Notes: generated by a model from the sequence alone, not told the origin. DNA of 64,000 bases from Ardenticatenaceae bacterium (GCA_020634455.1 JACKBQ010000002.1:1798001-1862000); one strand, 5' to 3'; numbered from the stretch's first letter, positions 50,940 to 59,666 are shown. Numbers and translations: made by a program.

Positions 50940-52624
50940 GCCTACAAGCCGCCGAACAAAACCCCACCGAAAACCAAAACGCCTACCTTTCCATTGACGA
51001 TCCGCGCCTCGCCTTCATCACCAACAAATGGTCGCGCACCGTCATTCAACCGCTACTCATTAGCCTGATGATCACCGCCCTGGTTTCGGCCGTGCTGTCG
51101 CTCACCCAAATCATCACCCGCGAAGCCATTTGGCTGCCGTTTAGCCTGTTCATCCTCTTTACCACGCTGGAAGGCTGCTACACCACCCTCTGGCTGCAAC
51201 AGCCCGAACGCCGCCTGCTAAACCACACCGCCTACCGCACCGCTGAACTGCTGCTGCTCACGCTGCTGCTGCGCTTGTTCACCTGGCTGGTTGTGGGCAA
51301 TTGGCCTGCCCTGGCCGACCTCCCGGACATTTTGCGCCTGCCGCAGCTCATTTTTTTGGAAGGCCATTTTTTATTTGCGGGTGTTTTGACGTTGTTTGCC
51401 TGGGAACGTGCCATCTCGCTGGGCGCAACATTTAGCAATCTGGCGATTGATCAGGCAGAAGTGTATTACTACACGCAACCGAGCAAAGGGCGAGACGCCA
51501 GCGACAAGCCAGTACGCACCAATCGGAGAGCTATTGTGCTCACCTTTTTTCGGCAGTGGATTGGCGGGGCGTTCATCCTGGCCTTTGTGACGGCGATGAG
51601 CAATTTTGACGTGGTGGACGTGTACAAAGGCAGTTCGCTGGCGCTGGCCCGGCAAGGGTTGCCCACCGAACTGCTGCTCTTTTTGCTGGTTTACTTTTTG
51701 GCCGGACTCACCCTGCTCAGCCAGGCGCAGTTGGCCGCCATGAACGCCCGCTGGCTCATCAATGGGGTCACGCGCACGGGGCATGTGGAGAAAAGTTGGC
51801 ATCGGTACACGCTTGTGCTGCTGGGCAGCATTGCACTGCTGGCCGCGTTTTTACCCATTGGTTCCACTTTTGCCATTAGCAGCATTTTGAACGGGCTTTT
51901 GCAGGGCATTTTGGCAGTTGGCTCCTTTCTCTTGTCGCTCCTTTCCACCTTGATGGCCCTCTTTTTCTCATTGTTTTCAGGCGAGCCAACCCCAGAAACG
52001 GCCGAACCTTTGCTGCAACCCACCCTTCCCCCCATCCCGACGCCTACGGCCGTTCCCTCTGCCCAGCCCCCTGCAATCATTGATGCGGGGTTGATTACCA
52101 GTTCGCTGTTTTGGGCGGTGGCCATTGTAATGAGCGTGGTCGCGATTAGCTTTTTCTTGCGCGAACGAGGGGTGACGGTGAAGACTGCCGTTCTCAAAAC
52201 TCTCTGGCAGCGATTCCGGGAATGGCTGCGGCTGGCGTGGCGCGAGGCGGGCAACCAAGTACAGGATTGGCAACAGGCGGTACGCACGCGCTTGCAACGC
52301 AATCCCCAGGAAAATGAGGCAGATCAACCACCCTGGCGCTTCATTCGCCTCAATGCCCTTTCGCCACGTGAACAAATCCGCTACTTTTACCTCTCCACCG
52401 TCAAGCGTGCCTCGGACAAAGGCGTGGCGCGGCAACAGGCCGAAACCCCGCTGGAGTTTGCCCAAGATTTGAAAGAACAGTGGCCCGAAGCCAAGGAAGA
52501 TGTGGATGCCCTCACCGATGCGTTCCTGGAAGCCCGATACGGCCGTTCCCCTATCGAAGCCGAAGATGTGAACCCGGTTAAAAAACGGTGGCGGCAGGTC
52601 AAATCCAGCCTACGCCGCAAATAA
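50936..52624 (+). CDS. Polytopic membrane protein with C-terminal DUF4129 domain
   Basis: A 562-residue protein with about six to eight membrane helices in the first 360 residues (ALVSAVLSLTQIITREAI; LLLLTLLLRLFTWLVVG; LLLFLLVYFLAGLTLLS; GLLQGILAVGSFLLSLLSTL), then a Pro/Thr-rich linker, one further helix (SSLFWAVAIVMSVVAISFFL) and a DUF4129 domain (ALSPREQIRYFYLSTVKRAS, then ARQQAETPLEFAQDL). DUF4129 usually ends transglutaminase-like membrane proteins encoded with MoxR and DUF58; the transglutaminase module itself is absent here. CAGGAG at 922-927 offset supports ATG 50936. Confidence 0.88.
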   Translation: MSLQAAEQNPTENQNAYLSIDDPRLAFITNKWSRTVIQPLLISLMITALVSAVLSLTQIITREAIWLPFSLFILFTTLEGCYTTLWLQQPERRLLNHTAYRTAELLLLTLLLRLFTWLVVGNWPALADLPDILRLPQLIFLEGHFLFAGVLTLFAWERAISLGATFSNLAIDQAEVYYYTQPSKGRDASDKPVRTNRRAIVLTFFRQWIGGAFILAFVTAMSNFDVVDVYKGSSLALARQGLPTELLLFLLVYFLAGLTLLSQAQLAAMNARWLINGVTRTGHVEKSWHRYTLVLLGSIALLAAFLPIGSTFAISSILNGLLQGILAVGSFLLSLLSTLMALFFSLFSGEPTPETAEPLLQPTLPPIPTPTAVPSAQPPAIIDAGLITSSLFWAVAIVMSVVAISFFLRERGVTVKTAVLKTLWQRFREWLRLAWREAGNQVQDWQQAVRTRLQRNPQENEADQPPWRFIRLNALSPREQIRYFYLSTVKRASDKGVARQQAETPLEFAQDLKEQWPEAKEDVDALTDAFLEARYGRSPIEAEDVNPVKKRWRQVKSSLRRK

Positions 52625-52670
52625 TTGTTGGCCTCCCAGCCCCGTTCATGATAAAAAAGCACGTTTTGTA

Positions 52671-52742
52671 CCGTAGGGGCGAGGCAGTTGGTTGGAATGC
52701 TGTTTTAGCAAAGCAATAATCTCTCCAACTGCCTCGCCCTTA
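52671..52742. repeat. CCGTAGGGGCG-type inverted repeat (MITE-like, short copy)
   Basis: After CCG, arms TAGGGGCGAGGCAGTTGG (52674-52691) and CCAACTGCCTCGCCCTTA (52725-52742) pair with one mismatch. It shares the CCGTAGGGGCG edge with the element at 37335-37490. It lies between the DUF4129 gene and ftcD. Confidence 0.75.
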
Positions 52743-52762
52743 TCACAAGGAGAATCCTGACC

Positions 52763-54283
52763 ATGCAGCCGCTTGTCGAATGTGTCCCAAATTTTAGCGA
52801 AGGCCGAAAAACGGCCGTATACACCGCCATCGCCGATGCCATCCGTTCTGTGCGCGGTATCAACGTACTCGACGTTAGCGCCGATCCAGACCATAACCGC
52901 ACCGTCATCACCTTCGTTGGCAGCCCAACCGAGGTGGAAGAAGCCGCCTTTCGCGGCATTGGCAAAGCGGCTGAACTGATTGACCTGAACCACCACACCG
53001 GGGAACATCCCCGCATTGGCGCGACCGATGTCTGTCCTTTCATACCCATCCGAGGCGTCAGCATTGACGAGTGCGTGGCAATGGCCAATCGGCTGGGCGA
53101 GCGCGTGGGGCAAGAGCTGGGCGTGGCGGTCTATCTGTACGGCGACGCCGCCACCTCACCAGCGCGGGAAAAGCTGTCGGATATCCGCAAAGGGCAATAC
53201 GAGCTGTGGAAAACCGAAGTGGAAACGAACCCCGCCCGCAAACCAGATTTTGGGCCAGCCAAAGCCAAAAGCTGGGGAGCTACGGTGATTGGCGTACGGC
53301 CGTTTCTCATCGCTTACAATCTTTACCTCAACAGCCACAACGTGGAAATCGCCGACAAAATCGCCCGCGCCATCCGCTACAGCAGCGGTGGACTGCGTTA
53401 CGTGCAGGCCAAAGGCTTTTTGGTAGATGGCCAGGCCCAGGTGAGCATGAACCTCACCAACTTCGAGAAAACACCCATCCCCCAGGTGCAAGAGATGGTT
53501 CGCCGCGAAGCTGCCCATTACGGTCTCACGATTACCAGGGCCGAACTGGTAGGCATGATTCCGCAAAAGGCGTTGATGGAAACTGCCAAATATTATTTGC
53601 AGTTGGATGAGCTAAACATGGCAGACCAGGTGCTGGAATATCGCCTGCAAGAAAACCAGGACGACGCAGACGCCACGCCTTACGCCTTTCTGGAGGCCGT
53701 TGCCTCCAAAAACCCAACCCCTGGTGGTGGCTCCGTGGCGGCGCTCAGTGGCGCACTGGCGGCCAGTTTGGCCCAAATGGTGGCCGGGCTAACGGTCAAC
53801 CGCAAACGGTATGCCGATGTGGCGGAGCAAGCCACCTTTGTCCTCGCCGAAGCTGCCCATTTACGCGAACAGCTCACCCACGCCATTGCCGAAGATGCCG
53901 CAGCTTTCGAGGCCGTCATGGCAATTTTCCGCAACAAGGAGCTGTCTGAGCAAGAGCGGGAGTTGCAGGCCCAGCAAGCCACCATCGCCGCCGCTGAGGT
54001 GCCGCTGCACGTGGCCCGGCTCAGTTTTCGGGCCGCCCAGCTCGCGTCTGAGGTGGCTACCATTGGCAATATCAACGCCGTCACCGATGCTACAGCGGGT
54101 GTGTTGTTGGCTCAAGCAGCGGTGGAAACGGCCGTACTCAATGTCAAAATTAACGCCACGACCGTCAACAACAAGCAGTTGGTCGCCCAATGGCAGCAAG
54201 AAATGAACACGCTTACGCACGAAACGGCCGCATTGGTGCAGCAAACCAAAGCAATCGCCGCCGAGCGGGGGGGCTTTGCATGA
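52763..54283 (+). CDS. ftcD: Bifunctional glutamate formimidoyltransferase / formimidoyl-THF cyclodeaminase
   Basis: A 506-residue fusion. The transferase half (PLVECVPNFSEGRKTAVYTA, HHTGEHPRIGATDVCPF with catalytic His82) runs to about 300. The cyclodeaminase half begins NPTPGGGSVAALSGALAAS and ends near 490. It moves the formimino group of formiminoglutamate, from histidine breakdown, onto tetrahydrofolate and releases ammonia to give methenyl-THF. No other hut genes are in the window. Its stop TGA overlaps the ATG of the next gene. Confidence 0.95.
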   Translation: MQPLVECVPNFSEGRKTAVYTAIADAIRSVRGINVLDVSADPDHNRTVITFVGSPTEVEEAAFRGIGKAAELIDLNHHTGEHPRIGATDVCPFIPIRGVSIDECVAMANRLGERVGQELGVAVYLYGDAATSPAREKLSDIRKGQYELWKTEVETNPARKPDFGPAKAKSWGATVIGVRPFLIAYNLYLNSHNVEIADKIARAIRYSSGGLRYVQAKGFLVDGQAQVSMNLTNFEKTPIPQVQEMVRREAAHYGLTITRAELVGMIPQKALMETAKYYLQLDELNMADQVLEYRLQENQDDADATPYAFLEAVASKNPTPGGGSVAALSGALAASLAQMVAGLTVNRKRYADVAEQATFVLAEAAHLREQLTHAIAEDAAAFEAVMAIFRNKELSEQERELQAQQATIAAAEVPLHVARLSFRAAQLASEVATIGNINAVTDATAGVLLAQAAVETAVLNVKINATTVNNKQLVAQWQQEMNTLTHETAALVQQTKAIAAERGGFA

Positions 54284-55467
54284 AGTTTTTCAGGGAAAAA
54301 GAGAGATTAGTGATTGGAGATTTTTTAGTTGCCAACCTCCAATCTCCAATCTCCAATCTCCTGTTGGTAACGGCCGTTTTCCTGCTGCTAACCGTCTCGG
54401 CGTGCCAGCCAGCCGCTGTGGAATCTGCTGTGCCGGTAGCCGCAGCCGTGGCTAATGTTGCCCCCACACCCACTTTGGAACCCGCCCTGGCTCAGCCAAT
54501 TATCGAGTACAGCGAGCCGCCCCCTGCGGCTGAGATGCCCTCGTTTTCGTTGAGCAAACCAGAAGATGAGGTGCCAGAAAGTGTGGGGGTGGCAACGGCC
54601 GTTGCCACCGCTCCCCCTGCGCCAGAAACTGCCACCGCCATCCCCTCGCCCACGCCGCCCCACCTGCGTTACACCTCGCCCGATGAGCATTACTGGTTTT
54701 GGCGACCCATCCGCGAAGGCGAAACCAACTGGACCGACAAGGTCTACCCCTACGGCGGCACCCGTGGCGGCACTCTGCGCCCCCATCACGGCGTAGAATT
54801 TTATGTGCCCGCAGGCACTGAAGTCATGGCCGTAGCGGATGGCACCATCATCTACGCCGGGTCAGACGACGGCCAAATGGTGGGGCCAGAACCCAACTTT
54901 TATGGCAATGTCATCATCATCGAGCATGACGCCCGTCTGGATGGCCAGCCCGTCTACACCCTGTACGGCCACCTCACCGAACCATTGGTGCAAGAAGGGC
55001 AGCACGTTTTCATGCAGCAAGTTATCGCCCTTTCCGGGGCAACTGGCGTGGCGGATGGAGCCCACCTTCATTTTGAAGTGCGTGTAGGGGAAAACAGCTA
55101 CAACCATACCCGCAATCCGCGCCTTTGGCTCTACCCATTCCCAGACAAAGGCACCGTTGTGGGGCGGGTGGTAAACTCGGCGGGCGAGCTGCTAGATGAG
55201 GTGACTATTACCCTCTCGTCCACAGATGGTGCCAACCTGGGCCACACCACCACCACATACGCCGGGAATGATGCCATCAACAGCGATCCGCTGTGGAGCG
55301 AAAATTTTGCCATTGATGATGTGGGCAACGGGGGGTACAAAGCGGTGGTGCAAATTGGGGATGTGCGCGTAACGGAGGTAATTGTGGTACGGCCGTATCA
55401 AACCACCTTCGTACAGCTGGTGATTGATCCGCCGCCACCAACACCTACTCCCACACCAGAGCCATAA
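54280..55467 (+). CDS. M23 family metallopeptidase lipoprotein
   Basis: A 395-residue exported protein. The hydrophobic segment TAVFLLLTVSAC ends in a lipobox with Cys42, followed by a Pro/Ala/Thr-rich linker. The LytM domain has HHGVEF (His169 with Glu173 where the family has Asp), LYGHL (His231) and GAHLHFEV (His262, His264). The Asp-to-Glu change may retain zinc binding. The C-terminal region (GTVVGRVVNSAGELLDEVTI) looks like a carboxypeptidase-regulatory-like beta domain, ending PPPTPTPTPEP. The first 27 codons include an inserted repeat, so the true start could be TTG 54364. A cell-wall hydrolase or its activator. Confidence 0.85.
   Translation: MKFFREKERLVIGDFLVANLQSPISNLLLVTAVFLLLTVSACQPAAVESAVPVAAAVANVAPTPTLEPALAQPIIEYSEPPPAAEMPSFSLSKPEDEVPESVGVATAVATAPPAPETATAIPSPTPPHLRYTSPDEHYWFWRPIREGETNWTDKVYPYGGTRGGTLRPHHGVEFYVPAGTEVMAVADGTIIYAGSDDGQMVGPEPNFYGNVIIIEHDARLDGQPVYTLYGHLTEPLVQEGQHVFMQQVIALSGATGVADGAHLHFEVRVGENSYNHTRNPRLWLYPFPDKGTVVGRVVNSAGELLDEVTITLSSTDGANLGHTTTTYAGNDAINSDPLWSENFAIDDVGNGGYKAVVQIGDVRVTEVIVVRPYQTTFVQLVIDPPPPTPTPTPEP
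54301..54361. repeat. GGAGATTAGAGATT-family repeat embedded in the M23 gene
   Basis: GAGATTAGTGATTGGAGATT on the left, ACCTCCAATCTCCAATCTCC on the right, the same palindrome as at 43320-43380. Here it is read in frame, between the ATG and the lipoprotein signal. Confidence 0.8.
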
Positions 55468-55528
55468 AATCAAGGCCCTGTTCCTCTAGCAAATAGCGGG
55501 AATTCACTTTAACGCCGCAAACGATGCG

Positions 55529-55933
55529 TTATTTATCAATGTTGCGCATCTCTTGCGGGTCTGGCAGGCCGTAGGCACCCGCTTTAAGCACTTTGAGAGA
55601 AAGCAAGGCACACTTTACGCGGGCCATGCTGAGTTTGACGCCAATGAGTTCGAGCAGCTCATCTTTCTCAAAGTTGCGTACTTCTTCCAGGGTCTTGCCC
55701 TTAATTTCCTCGGTGAGCAGGGAAGCGGCGGCCTGGCTGATAGCGCAGCCGTCGCCGCTCCAGGCAACGTCGGCGACGCGCTGGTTTTCGTCTAGCTTCA
55801 CGTCAATGCGAATAATATCGCCACAGAGGGGGTTGTCTTCTTCGTAGGTCCAATCGGCCGTTTCTAAATGACCATGGTTTAGTGGGTGCTCGTACAGGTC
55901 AATGATTTGTTCGCGATAAATTGATTCGTCCAT
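55529..55933 (-). CDS. sufU: Fe-S cluster assembly scaffold / sulfur-transfer protein SufU
   Basis: A 134-residue IscU-fold protein. The zinc/cluster ligands are Cys37 (NPLCGDI), Cys63 (GDGCAISQA) and Cys108 (ARVKCALL), and the N-terminus MDESIYREQIIDLYEHPLNH is SufU-like. The Cys63-Cys108 spacing is short, nearer to IscU than to Bacillus SufU, which has an insertion there. In SufU systems the protein accepts persulfide sulfur from SufS. It is the last gene of the leftward suf operon. Confidence 0.93.
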   Translation of the reverse strand: MDESIYREQIIDLYEHPLNHGHLETADWTYEEDNPLCGDIIRIDVKLDENQRVADVAWSGDGCAISQAAASLLTEEIKGKTLEEVRNFEKDELLELIGVKLSMARVKCALLSLKVLKAGAYGLPDPQEMRNIDK

Positions 55934-55954
55934 AATCGTTTCTCAAACGCTGCG

Positions 55955-56013
55955 AAACCCTAAGGGTTTTGTTGTTCGCAAACTAAGTTAATTGCTTAAA
56001 ACCCTTAGGGTTT
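55955..56013. repeat. AAACCCTAAGGGTTTT inverted repeat pair between sufS and sufU
   Basis: AAACCCTAAGGGTTTT (55955-55970) and AAAACCCTTAGGGTTT (55998-56013) are reverse complements, each also self-palindromic in its core. They are separated by 27 A-T-rich bases. Located within the operon. Confidence 0.75.
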
Positions 56014-56018
56014 GTATT

Positions 56019-57245
56019 TCACAATCGGAAAACCTTTTTGGCTCGGTTCAGGCTCTCAACCAGCTTGTCTACTTCTTCGGTGGTGGTGTGGATATAGAAG
56101 CTGGCGCGGGCGGTCGAGTTAATCCCGCAAACCTGGTGCAGCGGCATGGCGCAGTGGTGCCCAGCGCGGATGGCGATGCCATCTTTGTCTAGCAATTCGG
56201 CAATATCGTGCGGATGTAGGCCCTTAATGGTGAAGGCTGCCACTCCGCCGCGCTGGGCAGCCGATGGCCCTAAAATTTTCAGTTTCTCCACTTCGCTGAG
56301 CGCTTCCAGGGCGTAGTTGGTGATCTGCTGTTCGTAGGCGTGGACGTTTTCCATGCCCAGGTTGGTGAGGTAGTCAACCGCAGCCCCTAAACCAATTCCT
56401 TCGGCAATGGAAGGTGTGCCCGCTTCAAACTTGTGGGGCAAATCGGCCCAGGTGGAGCCTTCCAGCGTCACCCGGCGGATCATGTCGCCGCCGCCCATGA
56501 AGGGGGGCATCGCTTCTAAAATGTGGCGCTTGCCATACAAAATGCCAATGCCAGTGGGGCCGCACATTTTGTGACCAGAAAAGGCGAGAAAGTCGCAATC
56601 CCACGCCTGCACATCCACCGGCATGTGGGGCACCGCCTGAGCCGCATCCACCATTGCCAGTGCGCCAACGTTGTGGGCGGCATCTACAAGTTGTTTGACT
56701 GGATTGACGGTGCCGAAGACGTTGGAAACGGCCGTAAAGCTAAACAGTTTCGTCTTCTCCGTGAGCAACTGCGGTAGTTGTTCCAAATCCAGCGTACCGT
56801 CGGGCAAAAACGGCAGATGCCGCACCACCACACCCCGCTCCTCTGCCAAAATTTGCCAGGGCACGATGTTGGCGTGGTGCTCCATTGCCGTGATCAAAAT
56901 TTCATCACCGGACTGCAAATTAGCCCGTGCCCAGCTGTACGCTACCAGATTGAACGCCTCGGTCGCGTTGCGCACGTAAATCACCTCGGCCGAATCTGCG
57001 GCGTTGATGAAGCGAGCAATGCGCTCCCGCGCCCCTTCGTAGGCGTTGGTGGCCTCTTCGCTCAGGCGGTGAATGCCGCGATGCACGTTCGCATTGGTGT
57101 GGCGATAATAATGATTCATTGCCTCAATAACAGGCAGGGGCTTTTGCGAAGAAGCGGCGCTATCCAGGTAAACTAGGGGCACGCCAGGATACGCTTCTTC
57201 CTGCAAAATGGGAAAGTCGGCGCGGATTTTGTTGACGTCAAGCAT
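56019..57245 (-). CDS. sufS: Cysteine desulfurase SufS
   Basis: A 408-residue class V aminotransferase-fold enzyme. PLP lysine Lys226 is in AFSGHKMCGPTGIG; the persulfide cysteine Cys365 is in RAGHHCAMPLHQ, the short group II loop of SufS. Other marks are TNANVHRGIHRLSEEATNAY and ITAMEHHANIVPW. It provides sulfane sulfur to SufU for the SufBCD scaffold. ATG 57245 (MLDVNKIRADFPIL) is the family start; a longer frame runs into a repeat. Confidence 0.97.
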   Translation of the reverse strand: MLDVNKIRADFPILQEEAYPGVPLVYLDSAASSQKPLPVIEAMNHYYRHTNANVHRGIHRLSEEATNAYEGARERIARFINAADSAEVIYVRNATEAFNLVAYSWARANLQSGDEILITAMEHHANIVPWQILAEERGVVVRHLPFLPDGTLDLEQLPQLLTEKTKLFSFTAVSNVFGTVNPVKQLVDAAHNVGALAMVDAAQAVPHMPVDVQAWDCDFLAFSGHKMCGPTGIGILYGKRHILEAMPPFMGGGDMIRRVTLEGSTWADLPHKFEAGTPSIAEGIGLGAAVDYLTNLGMENVHAYEQQITNYALEALSEVEKLKILGPSAAQRGGVAAFTIKGLHPHDIAELLDKDGIAIRAGHHCAMPLHQVCGINSTARASFYIHTTTEEVDKLVESLNRAKKVFRL

Positions 57246-57293
57246 AGGTTGGATTGTAATGCGGAAATAGTGATGTGCAACTGGTTTTTTGGA

Positions 57294-57376
57294 ACCGGTA
57301 ATCGGTGAACAGTGGTCGGTAATCGGTAGCCGAATACTCACCACCGATTACCGACCACCGATTACGGATTACCGAC
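57294..57376. repeat. Intergenic palindromic repeat, GGTAATCGGT family
   Basis: Plus-strand GGTAATCGGTGAACAGTGGT and CGGTAATCGG on the left, CACCGATTACCGACCACCGA and TTACGGATTACCGAC on the right. It lies between the rhodanese and sufS genes and slightly overlaps the rhodanese 3' end. Confidence 0.85.
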
Positions 57377-58241
57377 TTCTGGAGGGGTTTTCAATCGGTA
57401 CACCGACCAAATTGCCCCACTCGGTCCACGAGCCATCGTAGTTGCGCACGTTGGGGTAGCCCAGCAGGTAAGTTAGCACAAACCATGTGTGCGAACTGCG
57501 CTCACCGATGCGGCAATAGGCCACCACGCTGTTGTCTGGAGAGAGACCTTGCTCGTTCTCGTAGATGTCGCGGAGTTGAACGGCCGTTTTAAACGTCCCA
57601 TCCTCAGCCACAGCCCGGCTCCATGGCACGTTTTTGGCACCTTTGATGTGCCCACCGCGCAGCGCACCCTCTTGTGGCGAACCGGGCATATGCAGCAGCT
57701 CACCACTAAACTCTTGCGGGCTGCGCACATCCACCAGCGGCTGATCTGCCTGAATGTGGGCCAGCACCTGGTCGCGGAAGGCGCGGATTTTGTAGTCGGT
57801 GCGGGCCGACGGTTTGTAATCGGTTTGGGAGTAGGATCGCTTTTCTTTGGTCAGTTCGCGTCCTTCATCAAGCCACTTTTTACGCCCACCGTCCATTACC
57901 CGACAATCTACATGGCCAAATAGTTTGAACACCCAGAAGGCATAAGTCGCCCACCAATTGTTTTTGTCGCCGTAAAAGACGACCGTCGTGTCGTTGCTAA
58001 TGCCGTTGCGGGACATGAGGGCCGCAAACGATTTCTCATCCAGGTAATCACGGCGGATGGCATCGTTCAAATCAGCCACCCAATCAATGTGTACCGCGTT
58101 TTGGATGTGCCCGGTGCTGTACAGCAGCACGTCCTCGTTGGATTCAATCAGTCGAATTTTGTCGGTTTTGTTAAGGTTTTCAGCGACCCATTGGGTCGTC
58201 ACCAACACATCGCCGTGTACGTAGCCTTTGTCACTCATCAT
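57369..58241 (-). CDS. Sulfurtransferase (two-domain rhodanese)
   Basis: A 290-residue tandem rhodanese. The inactive N-terminal domain has LIESNEDVLLYSTGHIQNAV and TVVFYGDKNNWWATYAFWVF; the catalytic domain has PLVDVRSPQEFSGE and the active loop VAYCRIGERSSHTW. It resembles SseA/thiosulfate sulfurtransferases. Its position between sufD and sufS inside the suf operon suggests an extra persulfide route to cluster assembly, an inference from context. The ATG doublet leaves 58238 as an equal alternative start. The last residues (IENPSRSR) overlap a repeat. Confidence 0.92.
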   Translation of the reverse strand: MMSDKGYVHGDVLVTTQWVAENLNKTDKIRLIESNEDVLLYSTGHIQNAVHIDWVADLNDAIRRDYLDEKSFAALMSRNGISNDTTVVFYGDKNNWWATYAFWVFKLFGHVDCRVMDGGRKKWLDEGRELTKEKRSYSQTDYKPSARTDYKIRAFRDQVLAHIQADQPLVDVRSPQEFSGELLHMPGSPQEGALRGGHIKGAKNVPWSRAVAEDGTFKTAVQLRDIYENEQGLSPDNSVVAYCRIGERSSHTWFVLTYLLGYPNVRNYDGSWTEWGNLVGVPIENPSRSR

Positions 58242-58254
58242 TTACCTACTTATG

Positions 58255-58283
58255 GTAGAGACGTTGCAATGCAACGTCTCTAC
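58255..58283. repeat. GTAGAGACGTTGCA perfect palindrome
   Basis: Arms GTAGAGACGTTGCA / TGCAACGTCTCTAC with a single-base centre. The GTAGAGACG...CGTCTCTAC form is a dispersed repeat known from cyanobacteria and others. Located between sufD and the rhodanese gene. Confidence 0.85.
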
Positions 58284-58290
58284 ATGATTA

Positions 58291-59583
58291 TTAGCCAATT
58301 TTCTCGACAATGCGGTCGAAGATGCGGTTGCGAATGCCCTCAAAGGGAATGCGACGCATGAGCGGGTCGAAGAAGCCCTGGACGGACATTTCTACGGCCG
58401 TTTTCCGGGGAATACCGCGACTCATCAGGTAGAAAATCTCTTCCGGGTCCAGCTGCCCAATCGCTGAAGCATGGGTACAGGCCACGTCGTCGGCCTCAAT
58501 CTCCAGTCCAGGGATCGAGTCAGCGCGGGCGGTTTTGTCCAGCATCAGGTTCCGGTTAGCCTGGAAGCCATCAATCTTCTGTGAGCCGGGCAGCGCCTTG
58601 ATCATGCCTTGCCACACCGTGCGGGATTTTTCGCGCAGGGCACCCTTGTAGAGCAGGTCGCTCACGGTGTCGCCCGCGTTGTGGTTTTGCTGCGTGTCCA
58701 GGTCCAGGTGCTGACGGCCGTTTGTGAAGAAAATCCCCGACATGCGGCCCCAGGCACCCTGACCATCCAGCTCCAAAGTTTGGAACGCTTTCGTCAGGCG
58801 GGTGCCCATCATACTCGTCACCCAGTCCAGCTTGCCATCACGACCCACGCGGCCCCGTTCGTGGTTGAACTGCCACATGTTCTGACCAAAGTCTTGCAGG
58901 CCAGCGTAGATCAGGTTGGCGTTGTCGCCCACCAACAGCTCAATCACGCCGTTGTGCAAGCCAGCGGCTTCTTCAGCCGAAGCGTATTCGTCCATGAAAA
59001 TCGCTTCCGCGCCTTCATCCAAAACCACCAGGGTGTGGGTAAAGGTTTTGCCGTTGACAGACCAGAGCACGCTGTGCAGCGGGGCAGCGGCCTTCACATT
59101 TTTGGGCACGTAGAGGAAGGTGCCTCCGCGCCAGAATGCGCCGTGCATGGCGGCAAACTTGCCTTCCGTCACTTTCACGCCCTGGGTCATAAAATATTTT
59201 TGCAGAAGGTCGGGATGGTTGGAAACGGCCGTGTGCATATCGCAAAAGATCACGCCCTGTTCTTTGAGCGCATCACTGATCTCGTACTGGCGCGTCACGC
59301 CGTCAATTTGCAACAGACTGCCGCCCACCTCTTCACCCGTCAGCTCTTTACCCAGAAAGTCGGGAATGTCCCAGCTGGTGGCCGCATCGCCATTAACGGA
59401 CGGGCCAATCTCTTCCGGCTTGAAGCGGCGGATGTTGGTGCGCCGCCACGCTTCATTCGCCGTCGTGGGCATGGGTGTATTTTCGTATATTTCAAACGCT
59501 TTCAGGCGAAACTGGAGCATCCAGTCCGGCTCGTTCAGCGTTGCGGATAATTTTTTAACTGCGTCTTGTGTAAATGCTGTCAT
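58291..59583 (-). CDS. sufD: Fe-S cluster assembly protein SufD
   Basis: A 430-residue SufBD-fold protein: NEPDWMLQFRLKAFEIYENT, then a beta-helix with GTFLYVPKNVKAAAPLHSVL, HLDLDTQQNHNAGDTVSDLL and a C-terminal HASAIGQLDPEEIFYLMSRG, the SufBD signature. It pairs with SufB in the SufBC2D scaffold. ATG 59583 is the family start; upstream in-frame codons are repeat. Confidence 0.96.
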   Translation of the reverse strand: MTAFTQDAVKKLSATLNEPDWMLQFRLKAFEIYENTPMPTTANEAWRRTNIRRFKPEEIGPSVNGDAATSWDIPDFLGKELTGEEVGGSLLQIDGVTRQYEISDALKEQGVIFCDMHTAVSNHPDLLQKYFMTQGVKVTEGKFAAMHGAFWRGGTFLYVPKNVKAAAPLHSVLWSVNGKTFTHTLVVLDEGAEAIFMDEYASAEEAAGLHNGVIELLVGDNANLIYAGLQDFGQNMWQFNHERGRVGRDGKLDWVTSMMGTRLTKAFQTLELDGQGAWGRMSGIFFTNGRQHLDLDTQQNHNAGDTVSDLLYKGALREKSRTVWQGMIKALPGSQKIDGFQANRNLMLDKTARADSIPGLEIEADDVACTHASAIGQLDPEEIFYLMSRGIPRKTAVEMSVQGFFDPLMRRIPFEGIRNRIFDRIVEKIG

Positions 59584-59593
59584 CGTTATTTTT

Positions 59594-59666
59594 GTAATTG
59601 GTAACTGGTGATTGAGTAACTGGGTAATTATCCAGTTACTCAATTACACAATTACTTAGTTACCCA
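59594..59666. repeat. Intergenic palindromic repeat, GTAACTGGTGATTGAGTAACT family
   Basis: GTAATTGGTAACTGGTGATT and GAGTAACTGGGTAATTA on the left, CCAGTTACTCAATTACACAA and TTACTTAGTTACCCAAT on the right. It lies between sufB and sufD and overlaps the sufB stop region. Confidence 0.85.
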
